Shown one piece after another: positions 37,593 through 46,864 of a stretch of DNA of 64,000 nucleotides. This stretch comes from Sporosarcina sp. FSL K6-2383. GTDB lineage: Bacteria; Bacillota; Bacilli; Bacillales_A; Planococcaceae. The stretch's first letter is position 1. Every line of letters begins with the position of its first letter. Under the pieces are notes generated by a model that ran no database searches, was not told the origin of the DNA, and saw only the letters and a program-made list of their open reading frames with translations. Location: assembly GCF_038618305.1 (NCBI RefSeq), contig NZ_CP152017.1, forward strand, positions 2,519,501 to 2,583,500. Direction: 5' to 3'. The position numbers and the translations under genes were made by a program.

Positions 37593-37794
37593 CGGTCACA
37601 CCACCCGTTTTTTTCAGTATATGACTGGTTGAGAGAATAAATACTTGTTTACAGACGTTACGGGAGAACGAGTTTTTTGAGTTGTACATTACGCGAGAAC
37701 TCGGCTACCTAATTCGCAAACTGAGCTACCAATTTAAAGGACTCGGCTAGCAAACTAAATAAAAAGACCCGATGCGATATGCATCGGGGTCGGC
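37593..37794. repeat. Spacer with three 21-bp degenerate tandem repeats and the minD terminator
   Basis: Three consecutive 21-bp units (37698-37718, 37719-37739, 37740-37760) share the frame RACTSRGCTAVC; a more degenerate unit may precede them. The terminator for minD follows. No gene is visible. Confidence 0.65.
37761..37791 (-). terminator. Terminator of the mreBCD-minCD operon
   Basis: GACCCGATGC (37766-37775) pairs with GCATCGGGGTC (37781-37791) with one bulged base. The minus strand continues TTTTTATTT. Confidence 0.82.
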
Positions 37795-38592
37795 TTATTT
37801 GGCAAATATCAATTTGATTTTATCGAAAAATCCGGGTTTACCCGTGTCGAGCGACATAAGTGGGACAGATTCGCCAAGGATACGGCGAGCAATGTTACGA
37901 TAACCAATTGCTGCCGGGTTAGATGGGTCCATGACGATTGGCTCCCCTTTATTCGAAGAAGAGATAACATTTTCATCATCCAACACAATGCCCAGTAAAT
38001 CAATCGACAAATGGGATGTGATGTCGTTAACATCGAGTGCTTCACCTGACGAAATCAATTGCCGTTTAATGCGATTAATAATGAGTTTTGGCGGGTCAAT
38101 ATCTTCCTGCTCCAACAGACCAATAATACGATCCGCATCACGAACAGCTGAAATTTCCGGAGTCGTCACGACAATCGCACGATCCGCTCCCGCGACAGCA
38201 TTTTTAAAACCCTGTTCAATACCAGCAGGACAATCTATCAAAATATAATCATAATCCCGCTTTAGCTCCGTCACCAACAATTTCATTTGCTCCGGATTCA
38301 CTGCATTTTTATCAGTTGTCTGCGCAGCTGGCAATAAAAACAAACCATCTTCAAAACGTTTATCTTTCACAAGAGCCTGCTGCACCTTACAGCGTCCTTC
38401 AACCACATCGACAAGGTCATAGATAATTCGGTTCTCAAGTCCGAGAATGACATCTAGATTCCGAAGTCCAATATCGGTATCAATGAGACAGACTTTCTTA
38501 CCTTGAAGGGCCAATGCAGTTCCCAGATTTGCGGATGTCGTCGTTTTTCCGACACCACCCTTACCAGATGTTATTACAATCGCTTCTCCCAC
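37795..38592 (-). CDS. minD: Septum site-determining ATPase MinD
   Basis: A membrane-associated ParA/MinD ATPase that recruits MinC to block FtsZ away from mid-cell. 265 residues with deviant Walker A GKGGVGKTT (about 10-18), Walker B ILIDCPAGIEQGF and a C-terminal amphipathic membrane-targeting helix (FFDKIKLIFAK). Starts 2 bp after minC. Confidence 0.97.
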   Translation of the reverse strand: MGEAIVITSGKGGVGKTTTSANLGTALALQGKKVCLIDTDIGLRNLDVILGLENRIIYDLVDVVEGRCKVQQALVKDKRFEDGLFLLPAAQTTDKNAVNPEQMKLLVTELKRDYDYILIDCPAGIEQGFKNAVAGADRAIVVTTPEISAVRDADRIIGLLEQEDIDPPKLIINRIKRQLISSGEALDVNDITSHLSIDLLGIVLDDENVISSSNKGEPIVMDPSNPAAIGYRNIARRILGESVPLMSLDTGKPGFFDKIKLIFAK

Positions 38593-38593
38593 A

Positions 38594-39265
38594 TTAGCTT
38601 CCTCCTTTGAATGACGATAGACCCGGTCGAATTACCCTAAGCTCCTGCAGACGATTAATGGCAATGGAGCCATTCGGATGCAAATAAGCACATTCCATTT
38701 CTGGACGCTCCGACAAGACTGTCAATTCATCTGTCATCGTTTCCGTTTTGTCTGCAATGATGAGATGTGTTGCTTCTAGCCATGAAGCGGCAATGACTGA
38801 TTCTTCATTCCCATTGACGCCCGCATGTGCAATCCCTTTAAGTCGACCAAGGATGAATATACTACCTGCTGCAACAACACGACCGTTTGGATTGACATCC
38901 CCAATAACCACAAGATCCCCATCCGCCTTCACAACCTGTCCTGATCGGACAATGCCAATATACGTTTCAGATTGTTTCTCCAGTACTTTACGATTACATT
39001 CTTCCATCGTAATGACATCACTTTGAATCTTTGAAACACGTAAATGAGGAGATTTATGAATGGTACCCATAATTTCCTTTAGTTCATCTTCATTACAATA
39101 GCGGCTACCTGTATGGACCTGAACTTCCGCCAGTCCCTCCAAGCTGTTTTCCTCTACTTTCCTAGAAAGCTCCGCAATCATATCCGAATAGGCGCATTTA
39201 TCGTCAAGGCGTAGGATTAGACCGTCCTTCGTCCCTTTGATTGTTACATATTGCTGTTTCGTCAT
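38594..39265 (-). CDS. minC: Septum site-determining protein MinC
   Basis: FtsZ assembly inhibitor, 223 residues. Variable N-terminal domain (about 1-100) and the conserved beta-helical C-terminal dimerisation domain (RSGQVVKADGDLVVIGDVNPNGRVVAAGSIF). Start ATG 39265 has GGGGTG 6 bases upstream; GTG 39274 is the in-frame alternative. Follows mreD closely and precedes minD by 1 bp. Confidence 0.96.
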   Translation of the reverse strand: MTKQQYVTIKGTKDGLILRLDDKCAYSDMIAELSRKVEENSLEGLAEVQVHTGSRYCNEDELKEIMGTIHKSPHLRVSKIQSDVITMEECNRKVLEKQSETYIGIVRSGQVVKADGDLVVIGDVNPNGRVVAAGSIFILGRLKGIAHAGVNGNEESVIAASWLEATHLIIADKTETMTDELTVLSERPEMECAYLHPNGSIAINRLQELRVIRPGLSSFKGGS

Positions 39266-39286
39266 TTGCGTCACCCCGCGTTCTCT

Positions 39287-39811
39287 CTAATCAATTGCGC
39301 CTTGGCGTTGCAATCCTTTTTTATCTATAAAATTCTTAAATAACAAACCGAACATGCCGACAAAAACAGAATTGGCAATCATTGTAGGGATAAGCCTATC
39401 CGTAATGAATTCGTCAAATCCGATTGATGTCAATGAAACAAGACTCGCAAAAAAGTAGGACAGTAGCTCAAGTACAGCTATCAGAAATAACGCTAAAAAC
39501 ATCACCGTAAGAATATGTCGATGAATCTGGTGAATAATTAGCGTAGCGATATAACAAACTAACGGAAAAAGAAATGCATATAGTCCAATAATATCAATGT
39601 GGAACATATCATACAAGAGTCCAAGCACAATTCCATAGATGATAGCATTTCGCTGATTATAATAAACCGCTATAAAGATAAGGTACACGATAACAAAGCG
39701 TGGAACAAGCGTATATCGCATTCCACCGATTTCAATAGGTGAAAAAAGACTAAAGACAGGCTCCAGGAAAAATAATATAACGGCAATGAGAGGGATGACG
39801 AATCGGATCAT
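39287..39811 (-). CDS. mreD: Rod shape-determining protein MreD
   Basis: 174 residues, six or so TM helices, a component of the elongasome linking MreB to wall synthesis. The sequence is poorly conserved as usual, but YNQRNAIIYGIVLGLLYDMFHIDIIG carries the family pattern. Overlaps the mreC stop by 4 bp (ATGA). Confidence 0.93.
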   Translation of the reverse strand: MIRFVIPLIAVILFFLEPVFSLFSPIEIGGMRYTLVPRFVIVYLIFIAVYYNQRNAIIYGIVLGLLYDMFHIDIIGLYAFLFPLVCYIATLIIHQIHRHILTVMFLALFLIAVLELLSYFFASLVSLTSIGFDEFITDRLIPTMIANSVFVGMFGLLFKNFIDKKGLQRQGAID

Positions 39812-40695
39812 GATCCTTCCTCCCCCTCAGTACTATCGCTATCTGTTCCAAATTCATCGGTAATGGATACCCTTTTCGCAATCATCACATGATCGAGCAT
39901 TCTAAAATCTGCTGCCGGGCGGATATAGACTAACTTCGTCAAACCATAATCATCCGTCGAAATTTCTGTCACTTCTCCAATGAGAAGCCCTTTCGGAAAA
40001 ATTCCACCAAGACCAGATGACACGACCTGTTGACCGACTTCAATCGTAAAACTCGAGTCGATCCGTTTCATAATAAGCTCGCTTCGTTGACGATCATACC
40101 CTTCAATCAGCCCAAACGCAGGATCCTCTCCAGGAATAACTGAAGCTACACGAAAATTACGATTTTCAGTCGATAATAATTCAATCGTGGATGTGTATTT
40201 ATTGACTAACACAACTTTACCGATTAAACCATTTGCCGTAATGACTGCCATATTTTTCTCAATACCGTGATCTTTCCCTTTGTCGATAATAATTTTATCT
40301 TCCCATTGATCAGGATTACGAGAAATGACAGTTGCATGAATCGAATTGTAAGCCCGTAAATCATCTTCCTTGCCGATAATACCCAGTAACCGTTCATTTT
40401 CTGCTTGAATATCTGTCAGCTTCGCTTGGTTGGAGGCATATTCACTTAGCCTCATTTTCAATCGCTTATTTTCTTCATATGTATTCAAAATCCCATCAAT
40501 ATTCCCGATGACACCTGTCATATAATGCGCCGGCTTCGAGAAAAATGATTGCCCGAAGCCGACGACGTCTTTCACAATTTGTTCTGGGAGTGAGGCATTC
40601 TGCCGGTCTTTGAGGGAGAAGGATATTAATGCAACGAGGACAATTACGCCGACGAGCAGTAATATCAATCGTTTATTTGAAAAAAATCGCGGCAT
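39808..40695 (-). CDS. mreC: Rod shape-determining protein MreC
   Basis: 295 residues: a short cytosolic tail, one TM helix (about 9-27), a coiled coil (about 65-105) and the extracellular beta-barrel domain (ITANGLIGKVVLVN; VVSSGLGGIFPKGLLIG). Bridges MreB filaments to periplasmic wall enzymes. The C-terminal tail is Glu/Ser-rich. AGGGAGGA precedes the ATG. Confidence 0.95.
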   Translation of the reverse strand: MPRFFSNKRLILLLVGVIVLVALISFSLKDRQNASLPEQIVKDVVGFGQSFFSKPAHYMTGVIGNIDGILNTYEENKRLKMRLSEYASNQAKLTDIQAENERLLGIIGKEDDLRAYNSIHATVISRNPDQWEDKIIIDKGKDHGIEKNMAVITANGLIGKVVLVNKYTSTIELLSTENRNFRVASVIPGEDPAFGLIEGYDRQRSELIMKRIDSSFTIEVGQQVVSSGLGGIFPKGLLIGEVTEISTDDYGLTKLVYIRPAADFRMLDHVMIAKRVSITDEFGTDSDSTEGEEGS

Positions 40696-40714
40696 TGCCT
40701 GTATCCTCCCTCAT

Positions 40715-41731
40715 TTATCTAGTTTGCATTTTTTTGATCAAATCAAAATTATCAAGCGCTTTACCCGTCCCAATAGCTACACAATCGAGTGGTTCTTCAG
40801 CGATGAAGACTGGCATATTCGTTTCATCAGAAATGATTTTGTCAAGATTTTGAAGCAACGCTCCTCCACCTGTCAACACTATTCCACGCTCCATCACATC
40901 TGAAGATAGTTCAGGAGGTGTCGTTTCAAGCGTTTTCTTTACACCATCAATAATTTGTGTAATCGATTCACGTAATGCGTCTGCAATTTCATCCGAAGAA
41001 ATTTCAATCGTTTTCGGTAAGCCCGTTAACAAGTCACGTCCACGAATTTCCATCTTTTTAAGATCATCTGTCACTTTTGCAGAACCAATCTCAATTTTGA
41101 TAGCTTCAGACGTCCGTTCACCAATTGTCAAATTATACGTTTTACGAATAAAACTAATAATCGCGTTATCCATCGTGTCACCTCCGACACGAATCGACTC
41201 GCTTGTAACGATGCCTCCGAGGGAAATAACCGCAACTTCTGTCGTTCCGCCACCTATATCGACGACCATACTTCCCGTAGGTTCCCAAACCGGAAGATTC
41301 GCACCAATTGCAGCTGCAAATGGCTCTTCAATCGTAAACGCATCCTTGGCACCTGCTTGACGTGCAGCATCCGTCACCGCACGTTGTTCAACGGATGTAA
41401 TACCATAAGGTACACAAATCATAACATTCGGCTTTTTGAACGAACTACCCGCCGATCTCATTGCCTCTTTCATATAATGCTCAATCATTGCTGTTGTAAT
41501 TTCAAAATCAGCAATTACGCCATCTTTCATCGGGCGAGTTGCCACGATGGAACCCGGAGTACGACCAATCATATTTTTTGCTGCACTACCAACTGCTACA
41601 ATTTCACCAGTTTGAATATTTTTTGCTACTACAGAGGGCTCCCGAAGGACGATCCCCTTCCCTTTAATAAAAACTAATGTATTTGCTGTGCCGAGGTCAA
41701 TCCCGACATCCTTTGATCCAAATCCAAACAA
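40715..41731 (-). CDS. mreB: Actin-like rod shape protein MreB
   Basis: Forms membrane-bound filaments guiding lateral wall synthesis. 338 residues. Actin-fold motifs: [16 protein letters not shown] (phosphate 1), [14 protein letters not shown] (phosphate 2) and [13 protein letters not shown] (adenosine). TTG start at 41731 gives [14 protein letters not shown], as in the family, with GAAAGGAAG upstream; an in-frame ATG at 41752 lacks a site. A TATACT (41796-41791) lies upstream and a TTGACA (41826-41821) is too far for a standard promoter pair. Confidence 0.96.
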   Translation of the reverse strand: MFGFGSKDVGIDLGTANTLVFIKGKGIVLREPSVVAKNIQTGEIVAVGSAAKNMIGRTPGSIVATRPMKDGVIADFEITTAMIEHYMKEAMRSAGSSFKKPNVMICVPYGITSVEQRAVTDAARQAGAKDAFTIEEPFAAAIGANLPVWEPTGSMVVDIGGGTTEVAVISLGGIVTSESIRVGGDTMDNAIISFIRKTYNLTIGERTSEAIKIEIGSAKVTDDLKKMEIRGRDLLTGLPKTIEISSDEIADALRESITQIIDGVKKTLETTPPELSSDVMERGIVLTGGGALLQNLDKIISDETNMPVFIAEEPLDCVAIGTGKALDNFDLIKKMQTR

Positions 41732-41894
41732 GACTGTTCTTCCTTTCTCCATAACCGCTCAATTACGGCCTTCATGAAATCATACAACCTAGTATAACGG
41801 ATTGGAGAACAAATTTACAGTGTCAAAGGCAATAGGAAAGCTTTAATACTATTTCCACTTCTTTCTGACTGCTTAAAAATACCCGTCCAACAAC

Positions 41895-42596
41895 CTATTC
41901 CATATAGCCTTTCTGTTTCAGACTGACAAATTGATGGTCACCGATAATAATATGATCGAGTGTTTCAATCCCCATGATAGACCCAGCTTCCATTAACCGT
42001 TTCGTCACTTCAATATCCTCTGGAGATGGCGTGGGATTACCGCTTGGATGATTATGCGAAACAACTATTGAGGCCGCAGAACGTTTTACCGCTTCACGGA
42101 AAATTTCCCTTGGGTGTACGATGCTTGAATTTAGGCTACCAATGAAAATCGTCTGCTTATGAAGTACTTCGTTTTTGACATTTAAAAAAAGTACGACGAA
42201 ATGCTCCTGGCTCAAGGATGACATATCCGTCATTAAATAAGCGGCCGCATCCTCTGGCGAACGGATTGTATAACGTCCATCGGAGTGCTTGCGATACAGT
42301 CGTTTACCAATCTCAGCAGCTGCGAGTAGCTGAACCGCTTTAGCTTTTCCAATTCCTTTAACAGTCATCAATTCCTCGATTGTAGCATCTTTCAAGTCTT
42401 GAATTTTGTCGAACGAAGAAAGGATGCGATTTGCGAGCACCAGCACCGATTCATCCTTTGTACCTGTGCGCAACAAAATTGCAATGAGCTCCTGGTTGGA
42501 CAAGCTGCTTGCACCTTGATTGATGAGCCTTTCCCGTGGTCTGTCCGCAATATGTACATCACGAATCATCATTTTAGGCTGAAGGTCAATAGTCAA
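41895..42596 (-). CDS. radC: RadC/YsxA family JAB1-MPN domain protein
   Basis: About 233 residues. N-terminal helix-hairpin-helix (MTVKGIGKAKAVQLLAAAEIG) and C-terminal MPN+ metal site (VVSHNHPSGNPTPSPED). Once tied to DNA repair; the biochemical role remains unclear. The start is uncertain: TTG 42596 follows a very strong GGTGATCC site, while ATG 42572 gives the shorter MMIRDVHIADRPRERL. Overlaps the end of maf. maf-radC-mreB order is conserved. Confidence 0.93.
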   Translation of the reverse strand: MTIDLQPKMMIRDVHIADRPRERLINQGASSLSNQELIAILLRTGTKDESVLVLANRILSSFDKIQDLKDATIEELMTVKGIGKAKAVQLLAAAEIGKRLYRKHSDGRYTIRSPEDAAAYLMTDMSSLSQEHFVVLFLNVKNEVLHKQTIFIGSLNSSIVHPREIFREAVKRSAASIVVSHNHPSGNPTPSPEDIEVTKRLMEAGSIMGIETLDHIIIGDHQFVSLKQKGYME

Positions 42597-43203
42597 TGAA
42601 AGGATCACCTTCCTTCAAACTGATTAAAGCAAGCCTACGTAAATGCTCCGTCAACTGAGCAATCGGTAAGCCCATTACATTGAAATAGTCTCCATCAATC
42701 TTATCAACAAACAGTGCACCAGCCGTTTGTATACCATAGCCCCCCGCCTTGTCCATCGGATCACCAGACTCTACATAGGCATCTATTAAAACATCATCTA
42801 GCTCACGAAAAGTAACAGCTGTTTCGACTGAAAAAACGCGTAGCGTCCCGCCAATGGAAATACCAACACCCGTAATAACCGTATGTGTTTTACCGGATAG
42901 TTCCCGCAAAAATTGTTTGGCTTGTTCCTTGCTCTCTGGCTTCGGATAATGCTTTGCTTCATGAATAACAATCGTGTCGGCTCCTATGACAATATGATCA
43001 CCATAGTCCTCAGCAATGACCGCCGTCTTTTTGGAAGCCAACTCCCTTGCATAGCCCGCAAAATCATCTGTAGTCATCGCGATATCCTCCGAAACATGAC
43101 TCGGTAATACAGTAAACGGAAAACCCAATAGACTTAAAATCTCCTTACGTCTTGGTGAGGCCGAAGCTAAAATAACAGGTCGAGCATTTTTGAATTTCAT
43201 CAT
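42586..43203 (-). CDS. maf: Maf family nucleoside triphosphate pyrophosphatase
   Basis: House-cleaning dTTP/UTP pyrophosphatase; overexpression blocks septation in B. subtilis. 205 residues. Signature ILASASPRRKEILSLLG at the N-terminus, GADTIVI, and the C-terminal KAGGYGIQ and NVMGLP. ATG 43203, with ATG 43200 equally possible after GGGGG. Overlaps radC. Confidence 0.95.
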   Translation of the reverse strand: MMKFKNARPVILASASPRRKEILSLLGFPFTVLPSHVSEDIAMTTDDFAGYARELASKKTAVIAEDYGDHIVIGADTIVIHEAKHYPKPESKEQAKQFLRELSGKTHTVITGVGISIGGTLRVFSVETAVTFRELDDVLIDAYVESGDPMDKAGGYGIQTAGALFVDKIDGDYFNVMGLPIAQLTEHLRRLALISLKEGDPFIDY

Positions 43204-43294
43204 TCATTCCCCCTTTCCCCAATCATACTGGATTATGAGGAATGTGGGAATTGCACCAAAAAAGGAAATATTAAATTTGGCCTGTTTTCAACCC

Positions 43295-43945
43295 TTAAAA
43301 TACAAATTTAACACAACTATTCGTTGATGAATAATGTGCTAAAAGCTGTAATCGGACAACTCTCATATCCTTTGTAAACGCCGTCATGACAGTCATATTC
43401 TTATAAAACTCCGTAACGTTCTCTGAAGTATTCGCTGTGTCCTTTTTTTCCACCAAATTTTTAATTTGGTCTATTTCTGTAGACGCTAGTACTTTTTGCA
43501 ATTCCCCTGCCCCAATTGCCCCACAGGCTAACGTATTTACTGAGAAGGCTTTGCGATAAGTCCCTTCGTACTCACTCGTTTCAATCTCATCTGACGTCAA
43601 TCCGACCGCCGACCAAACGAAATAATTATCACCCGCATGAATTACTGCTGCTTTTGCCAGCGCAGGATCTTCTGTTATAAATAATGTCGCCGCTTCTGCT
43701 GTAGAAAATGCCCCATGTTGCTTCGCAAATAACGGCAAGACTTTCTTCGACGCATCTTCTGATGACGCTTCAATCGGTGCAGGGCCAACCGTCGGTACTT
43801 CTTGACCATTGGCACTCGGCACCTCCTTCCCCTTCATCATAAAAAGGATTAAACCAACGACAACAACCGCCACTACTCCAACGGCAACACCATGTAGCAT
43901 CGCCATCAGAACAGTTGCTTTTGAATAACGTTTTCCAAATTTCAT
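43295..43945 (-). CDS. SpoIIB-like bitopic membrane protein with degenerate SPOR-type domain
   Basis: 216 residues: a short basic cytosolic N-terminus, one TM helix (about 18-37), a linker, then an extracytoplasmic domain. The part FAKQHGAFSTAEAATLF, followed by AAVIHAGDNYFVWSAVGL, resembles the SPOR fold that binds denuded septal glycan. The gene lies between maf and comC, where B. subtilis has spoIIB (engulfment). The similarity is weak, so the name is proposed from position and architecture only. Confidence 0.6.
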   Translation of the reverse strand: MKFGKRYSKATVLMAMLHGVAVGVVAVVVVGLILFMMKGKEVPSANGQEVPTVGPAPIEASSEDASKKVLPLFAKQHGAFSTAEAATLFITEDPALAKAAVIHAGDNYFVWSAVGLTSDEIETSEYEGTYRKAFSVNTLACGAIGAGELQKVLASTEIDQIKNLVEKKDTANTSENVTEFYKNMTVMTAFTKDMRVVRLQLLAHYSSTNSCVKFVF

Positions 43946-43988
43946 CTCAGATCACCCCGTTTTATCTTTAGCGTAGCAGAATGAACAT

Positions 43989-44020
43989 GAAAAAGAACAA
44001 GACGTATGTCGCCTTGTTCT
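43989..44020 (-). terminator. Terminator downstream of comC
   Basis: AGAACAAG (43994-44001) pairs with CTTGTTCT (44013-44020) around an inner GAC/GTC pair. The minus strand ends in T5. Confidence 0.75.
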
Positions 44021-44034
44021 AAAAATTTATCGAC

Positions 44035-44790
44035 CTAATAGAATAGATTGCCATACCATGCGACAAAATCAGCGCCCCAGAAGTAGGCAATGACCGCCGC
44101 AAGCGCAATAGATGGGCCAAACGGAATAGGCGTCTTTCTTCCCTTCCCTGCTCGTTTCAATATAATCATCCCTGCAATCGTCCCGATAACCGACGCAAGA
44201 AATAACGTCAACAATGTATGAACTGTGCCTAGAACAAGCCCGATGACAAAAAACAACTTAATGTCGCCGCCACCCATACCACCTTTCGACACAACTGCGA
44301 TAATATACAGAATACCAAAGCCAATCAGCGCCCCAAGCAAGCTATCCCACCATGGCTCAAAGGGAATGAATATCCGAGCTACTAGCAACATCACTGCGAA
44401 CGGTAGCAACACTTTGTTTGGAATAAGCATGTAGGTGATATCTGTTACCGTAATGATGACGAGCAACGACATGAAGAGCAGCGCAATAAACAGCTCTCCA
44501 CTAAAGCCTAGCTTGTAAAAAGATAGCGCAAATAACAACCCCGTCATAAACTCCATAAACGGATAGATTGGACTAATTTTCGAGCCACAACCTCTACATT
44601 TCCCCTTTAGTAAAAGGTACGAAAATACAGGCATGAGGTCAAGCGTGCCAAGTTTCCGGTTACAGGTCGTGCAATGGGAAGGCAGCGATACGATGGATTC
44701 TTTTTTCGGCACACGCAAGCCAGCAACGTTAAAAAAAGAGCCAAAGATGATGCCGTAGATGAAGAATAAAACGAGGTAGATTACATCCAT
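44035..44790 (-). CDS. comC: Type IV prepilin peptidase ComC
   Basis: A membrane GxGD aspartyl protease that cleaves and methylates competence pseudopilins. 251 residues, about seven TM helices. Zinc-type CTTC and CRGC pairs sit in the first cytosolic loop (about 41-70). Active Asp motifs TDITYMLIPN and GGMGGGDIKL are intact. A competence pseudopilus operon is expected elsewhere. Located between the spoIIB-like gene and, beyond two GGDEF genes, folC; in B. subtilis comC adjoins folC. Confidence 0.95.
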   Translation of the reverse strand: MDVIYLVLFFIYGIIFGSFFNVAGLRVPKKESIVSLPSHCTTCNRKLGTLDLMPVFSYLLLKGKCRGCGSKISPIYPFMEFMTGLLFALSFYKLGFSGELFIALLFMSLLVIITVTDITYMLIPNKVLLPFAVMLLVARIFIPFEPWWDSLLGALIGFGILYIIAVVSKGGMGGGDIKLFFVIGLVLGTVHTLLTLFLASVIGTIAGMIILKRAGKGRKTPIPFGPSIALAAVIAYFWGADFVAWYGNLFY

Positions 44791-45041
44791 TTAGTTGCCC
44801 ACATCCTCTGCGTAAAACATCGTTAATTGGACAGTTACAGAAATTTGTTTATAGTAATCGGTTTGTCGATAGTCGATTGCATTTGCTCAACAATCTCATC
44901 GATAAAATTTTTACCTTTATGATGTAAGAAAAGTTGATAGAAATTCAATATCCGTTCAATTTCCACCACTTGGTCAATCGGCGAAAAGAACGCAGTATTT
45001 CCCTACATGCTTCGCCGCTATTTTGAACCGTCATCATTTTC
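44791..45041 (-). other. Spacer with an open, protein-like but start-less frame
   Basis: On the minus strand the frame from about 45002 to the stop at 44837-44835 reads about 55 codons that look like a protein end (IDQVVEIERILNFYQLFLHH, and KNFIDEIVEQ). It has no ATG, only GTG codons at 44969 and 44966 without a ribosome site, and a stop just upstream. It may be the remnant of a lost gene or an overlooked small gene. Nothing else is seen. Confidence 0.3.
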
Positions 45042-46766
45042 TTACACAGTGACAATCTCTTTCTCCGAATATACACCCACACGATTCCTACCCGCTTGCT
45101 TACCACCAATATAAAGTGCGCGATCTGCATTACGCAATAATAATTTAGCATCTTCTGCGTCTTCTGGTACCGTTGCAACACCGACACTAATCGTCATTTG
45201 AACATCTATTGGACTACGATTCTTCGATAAGTCAGGAACTATGCGGAATGTCATCTCCTCCACTTCTTTCCTAATTTCCTCGGCGAGCTCAATTGTTCTC
45301 GCCTTGCCTTTATCGCGTAAGATGAAAACGAACTCCTCACCGCCGTATCTAGCAAGCGTAGCTTCTTGGTCGACGAACGACATTAGAACTCCCGAAAGCG
45401 CACGAAGTAAATCATTGCCACTTTGATGTCCATATGTATCATTAATCGCTTTAAAATAATCAATATCTAGAATAATAGCAGATAACGAATGTAATTCACC
45501 TGTGTGATAACGAATAATATCTTCATCTAACTTTTTATCTAAATAGCGAAAGTTATTTAAATTTGTAAGTCCACATCGTTCACTTTGCTCAACTGTTTTT
45601 TCATATAAACGTGCCTTGACCAGTGAAATCGCGAAATAACCAGTTAGCATATCGACAATTTTCATCTCAAGTGCTTTGAATATACTTTTATGATGAGATG
45701 TAAGAATTAGCATCCCTTCTGTCCTTTGGTTACGTTTAATGGGCACAGTCATCACACTTTTCACCTTATCCGAAAACATAAAGTTTTTTAATTGAACTAC
45801 TTCTTTTTTTGCACCAAATATTTTCGGGACATCCAAATCCAGTCCGTCATCCCACTCAACTTTCGATTTAAATGTAATATGATTCACTTTTTTTGAAACA
45901 ACAGCATTTTCAGAGCCCATTAATGTGACAAGATGTTTGCCGGAACGTAAATCCAACACATAGGCACCATCGTACGAAACTACATTCTGCAATTTGACGA
46001 TAAACGTTCGGACGACATCTTCAAAACCGAGACGATCTGCGAGCTCTCTCCCAATTACATTCGCAGATGATAATTTATCATTTAAATTATCTGACCGGTG
46101 ATACAAGCTAATAATAATTAAAATAAAGAGAAAAGGAATCCCACATATTAAAATAGATTTATTCCCAAAAAATATATTCAAATAATACAAAGATACACTA
46201 AATGGGAAGACGAGTATCGTTGTCGTATAGTCCCAAAGCGTCCCTCTATTCCAGATTGTAAATTTCCTATCTACGATTGTAAAAAATACCTTTAGCAATA
46301 AACTGTTCATTAGCATATAGGTCACAGCGTAAATAGCACCATACATCACAATCGAAGTAAAGTTTACCGTGCCTACTTCACCACCGACTGCATAGAAGAC
46401 CAATGCACTCGTTACCGATACGATGGCAAACATCGACGAATTGATCAAAAAACGCCGAGCCGTCGGCATAGACGTCTTTCCAGTAAAAAGAAGTAAAATC
46501 ATTGCAACTTGCATGAAAACTAGCTCAGCAAATAGGCCATATTGAAAAAAAACGGTAAATGTAATCCAACGCTCTAATGAAATCGATATATTGGTCAACC
46601 GTACTGGCAACATCATTGTAATCATAAGAATGACAAAATATAAAGAAATTGTTACCCAATCAACGTTCCTAACAGGCATATAATAGTAAGAAAAATAGAA
46701 AGCAAGAGGAGCAATGATGATCCAGATTGCCACTAATGATAATCGTCTTTTCACGGACAAATCCAT
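45042..46766 (-). CDS. Membrane GAF-GGDEF diguanylate cyclase (paralog 1)
   Basis: 574 residues: seven or so TM helices (about 8-215), a GAF domain (about 235-390; YDGAYVLDLRSG, then MTVPIKRNQRTEGMLIL) and a GGDEF domain (about 405-565). The active loop is ARYGGEEFVFIL with the metal Asp in LDIDYFKAINDTYGH, so c-di-GMP synthesis from GTP is likely. The four residues before the active loop (DQEA) do not form the RxxD inhibitory site. AAGGAGG precedes the ATG. Tandem with a paralog 98 bp upstream; both end NADRALYIGxKQAGRNRV. Confidence 0.87.
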   Translation of the reverse strand: MDLSVKRRLSLVAIWIIIAPLAFYFSYYYMPVRNVDWVTISLYFVILMITMMLPVRLTNISISLERWITFTVFFQYGLFAELVFMQVAMILLLFTGKTSMPTARRFLINSSMFAIVSVTSALVFYAVGGEVGTVNFTSIVMYGAIYAVTYMLMNSLLLKVFFTIVDRKFTIWNRGTLWDYTTTILVFPFSVSLYYLNIFFGNKSILICGIPFLFILIIISLYHRSDNLNDKLSSANVIGRELADRLGFEDVVRTFIVKLQNVVSYDGAYVLDLRSGKHLVTLMGSENAVVSKKVNHITFKSKVEWDDGLDLDVPKIFGAKKEVVQLKNFMFSDKVKSVMTVPIKRNQRTEGMLILTSHHKSIFKALEMKIVDMLTGYFAISLVKARLYEKTVEQSERCGLTNLNNFRYLDKKLDEDIIRYHTGELHSLSAIILDIDYFKAINDTYGHQSGNDLLRALSGVLMSFVDQEATLARYGGEEFVFILRDKGKARTIELAEEIRKEVEEMTFRIVPDLSKNRSPIDVQMTISVGVATVPEDAEDAKLLLRNADRALYIGGKQAGRNRVGVYSEKEIVTV

Positions 46767-46864
46767 ACATTCTCCTCCTTCTCTTTCTATTTGTTGACGA
46801 ATGAATCCCCTGCAACGCTCTGTGCCTGGAGATTATAGCAAGCACAGAATTTCAACAGATCTAG

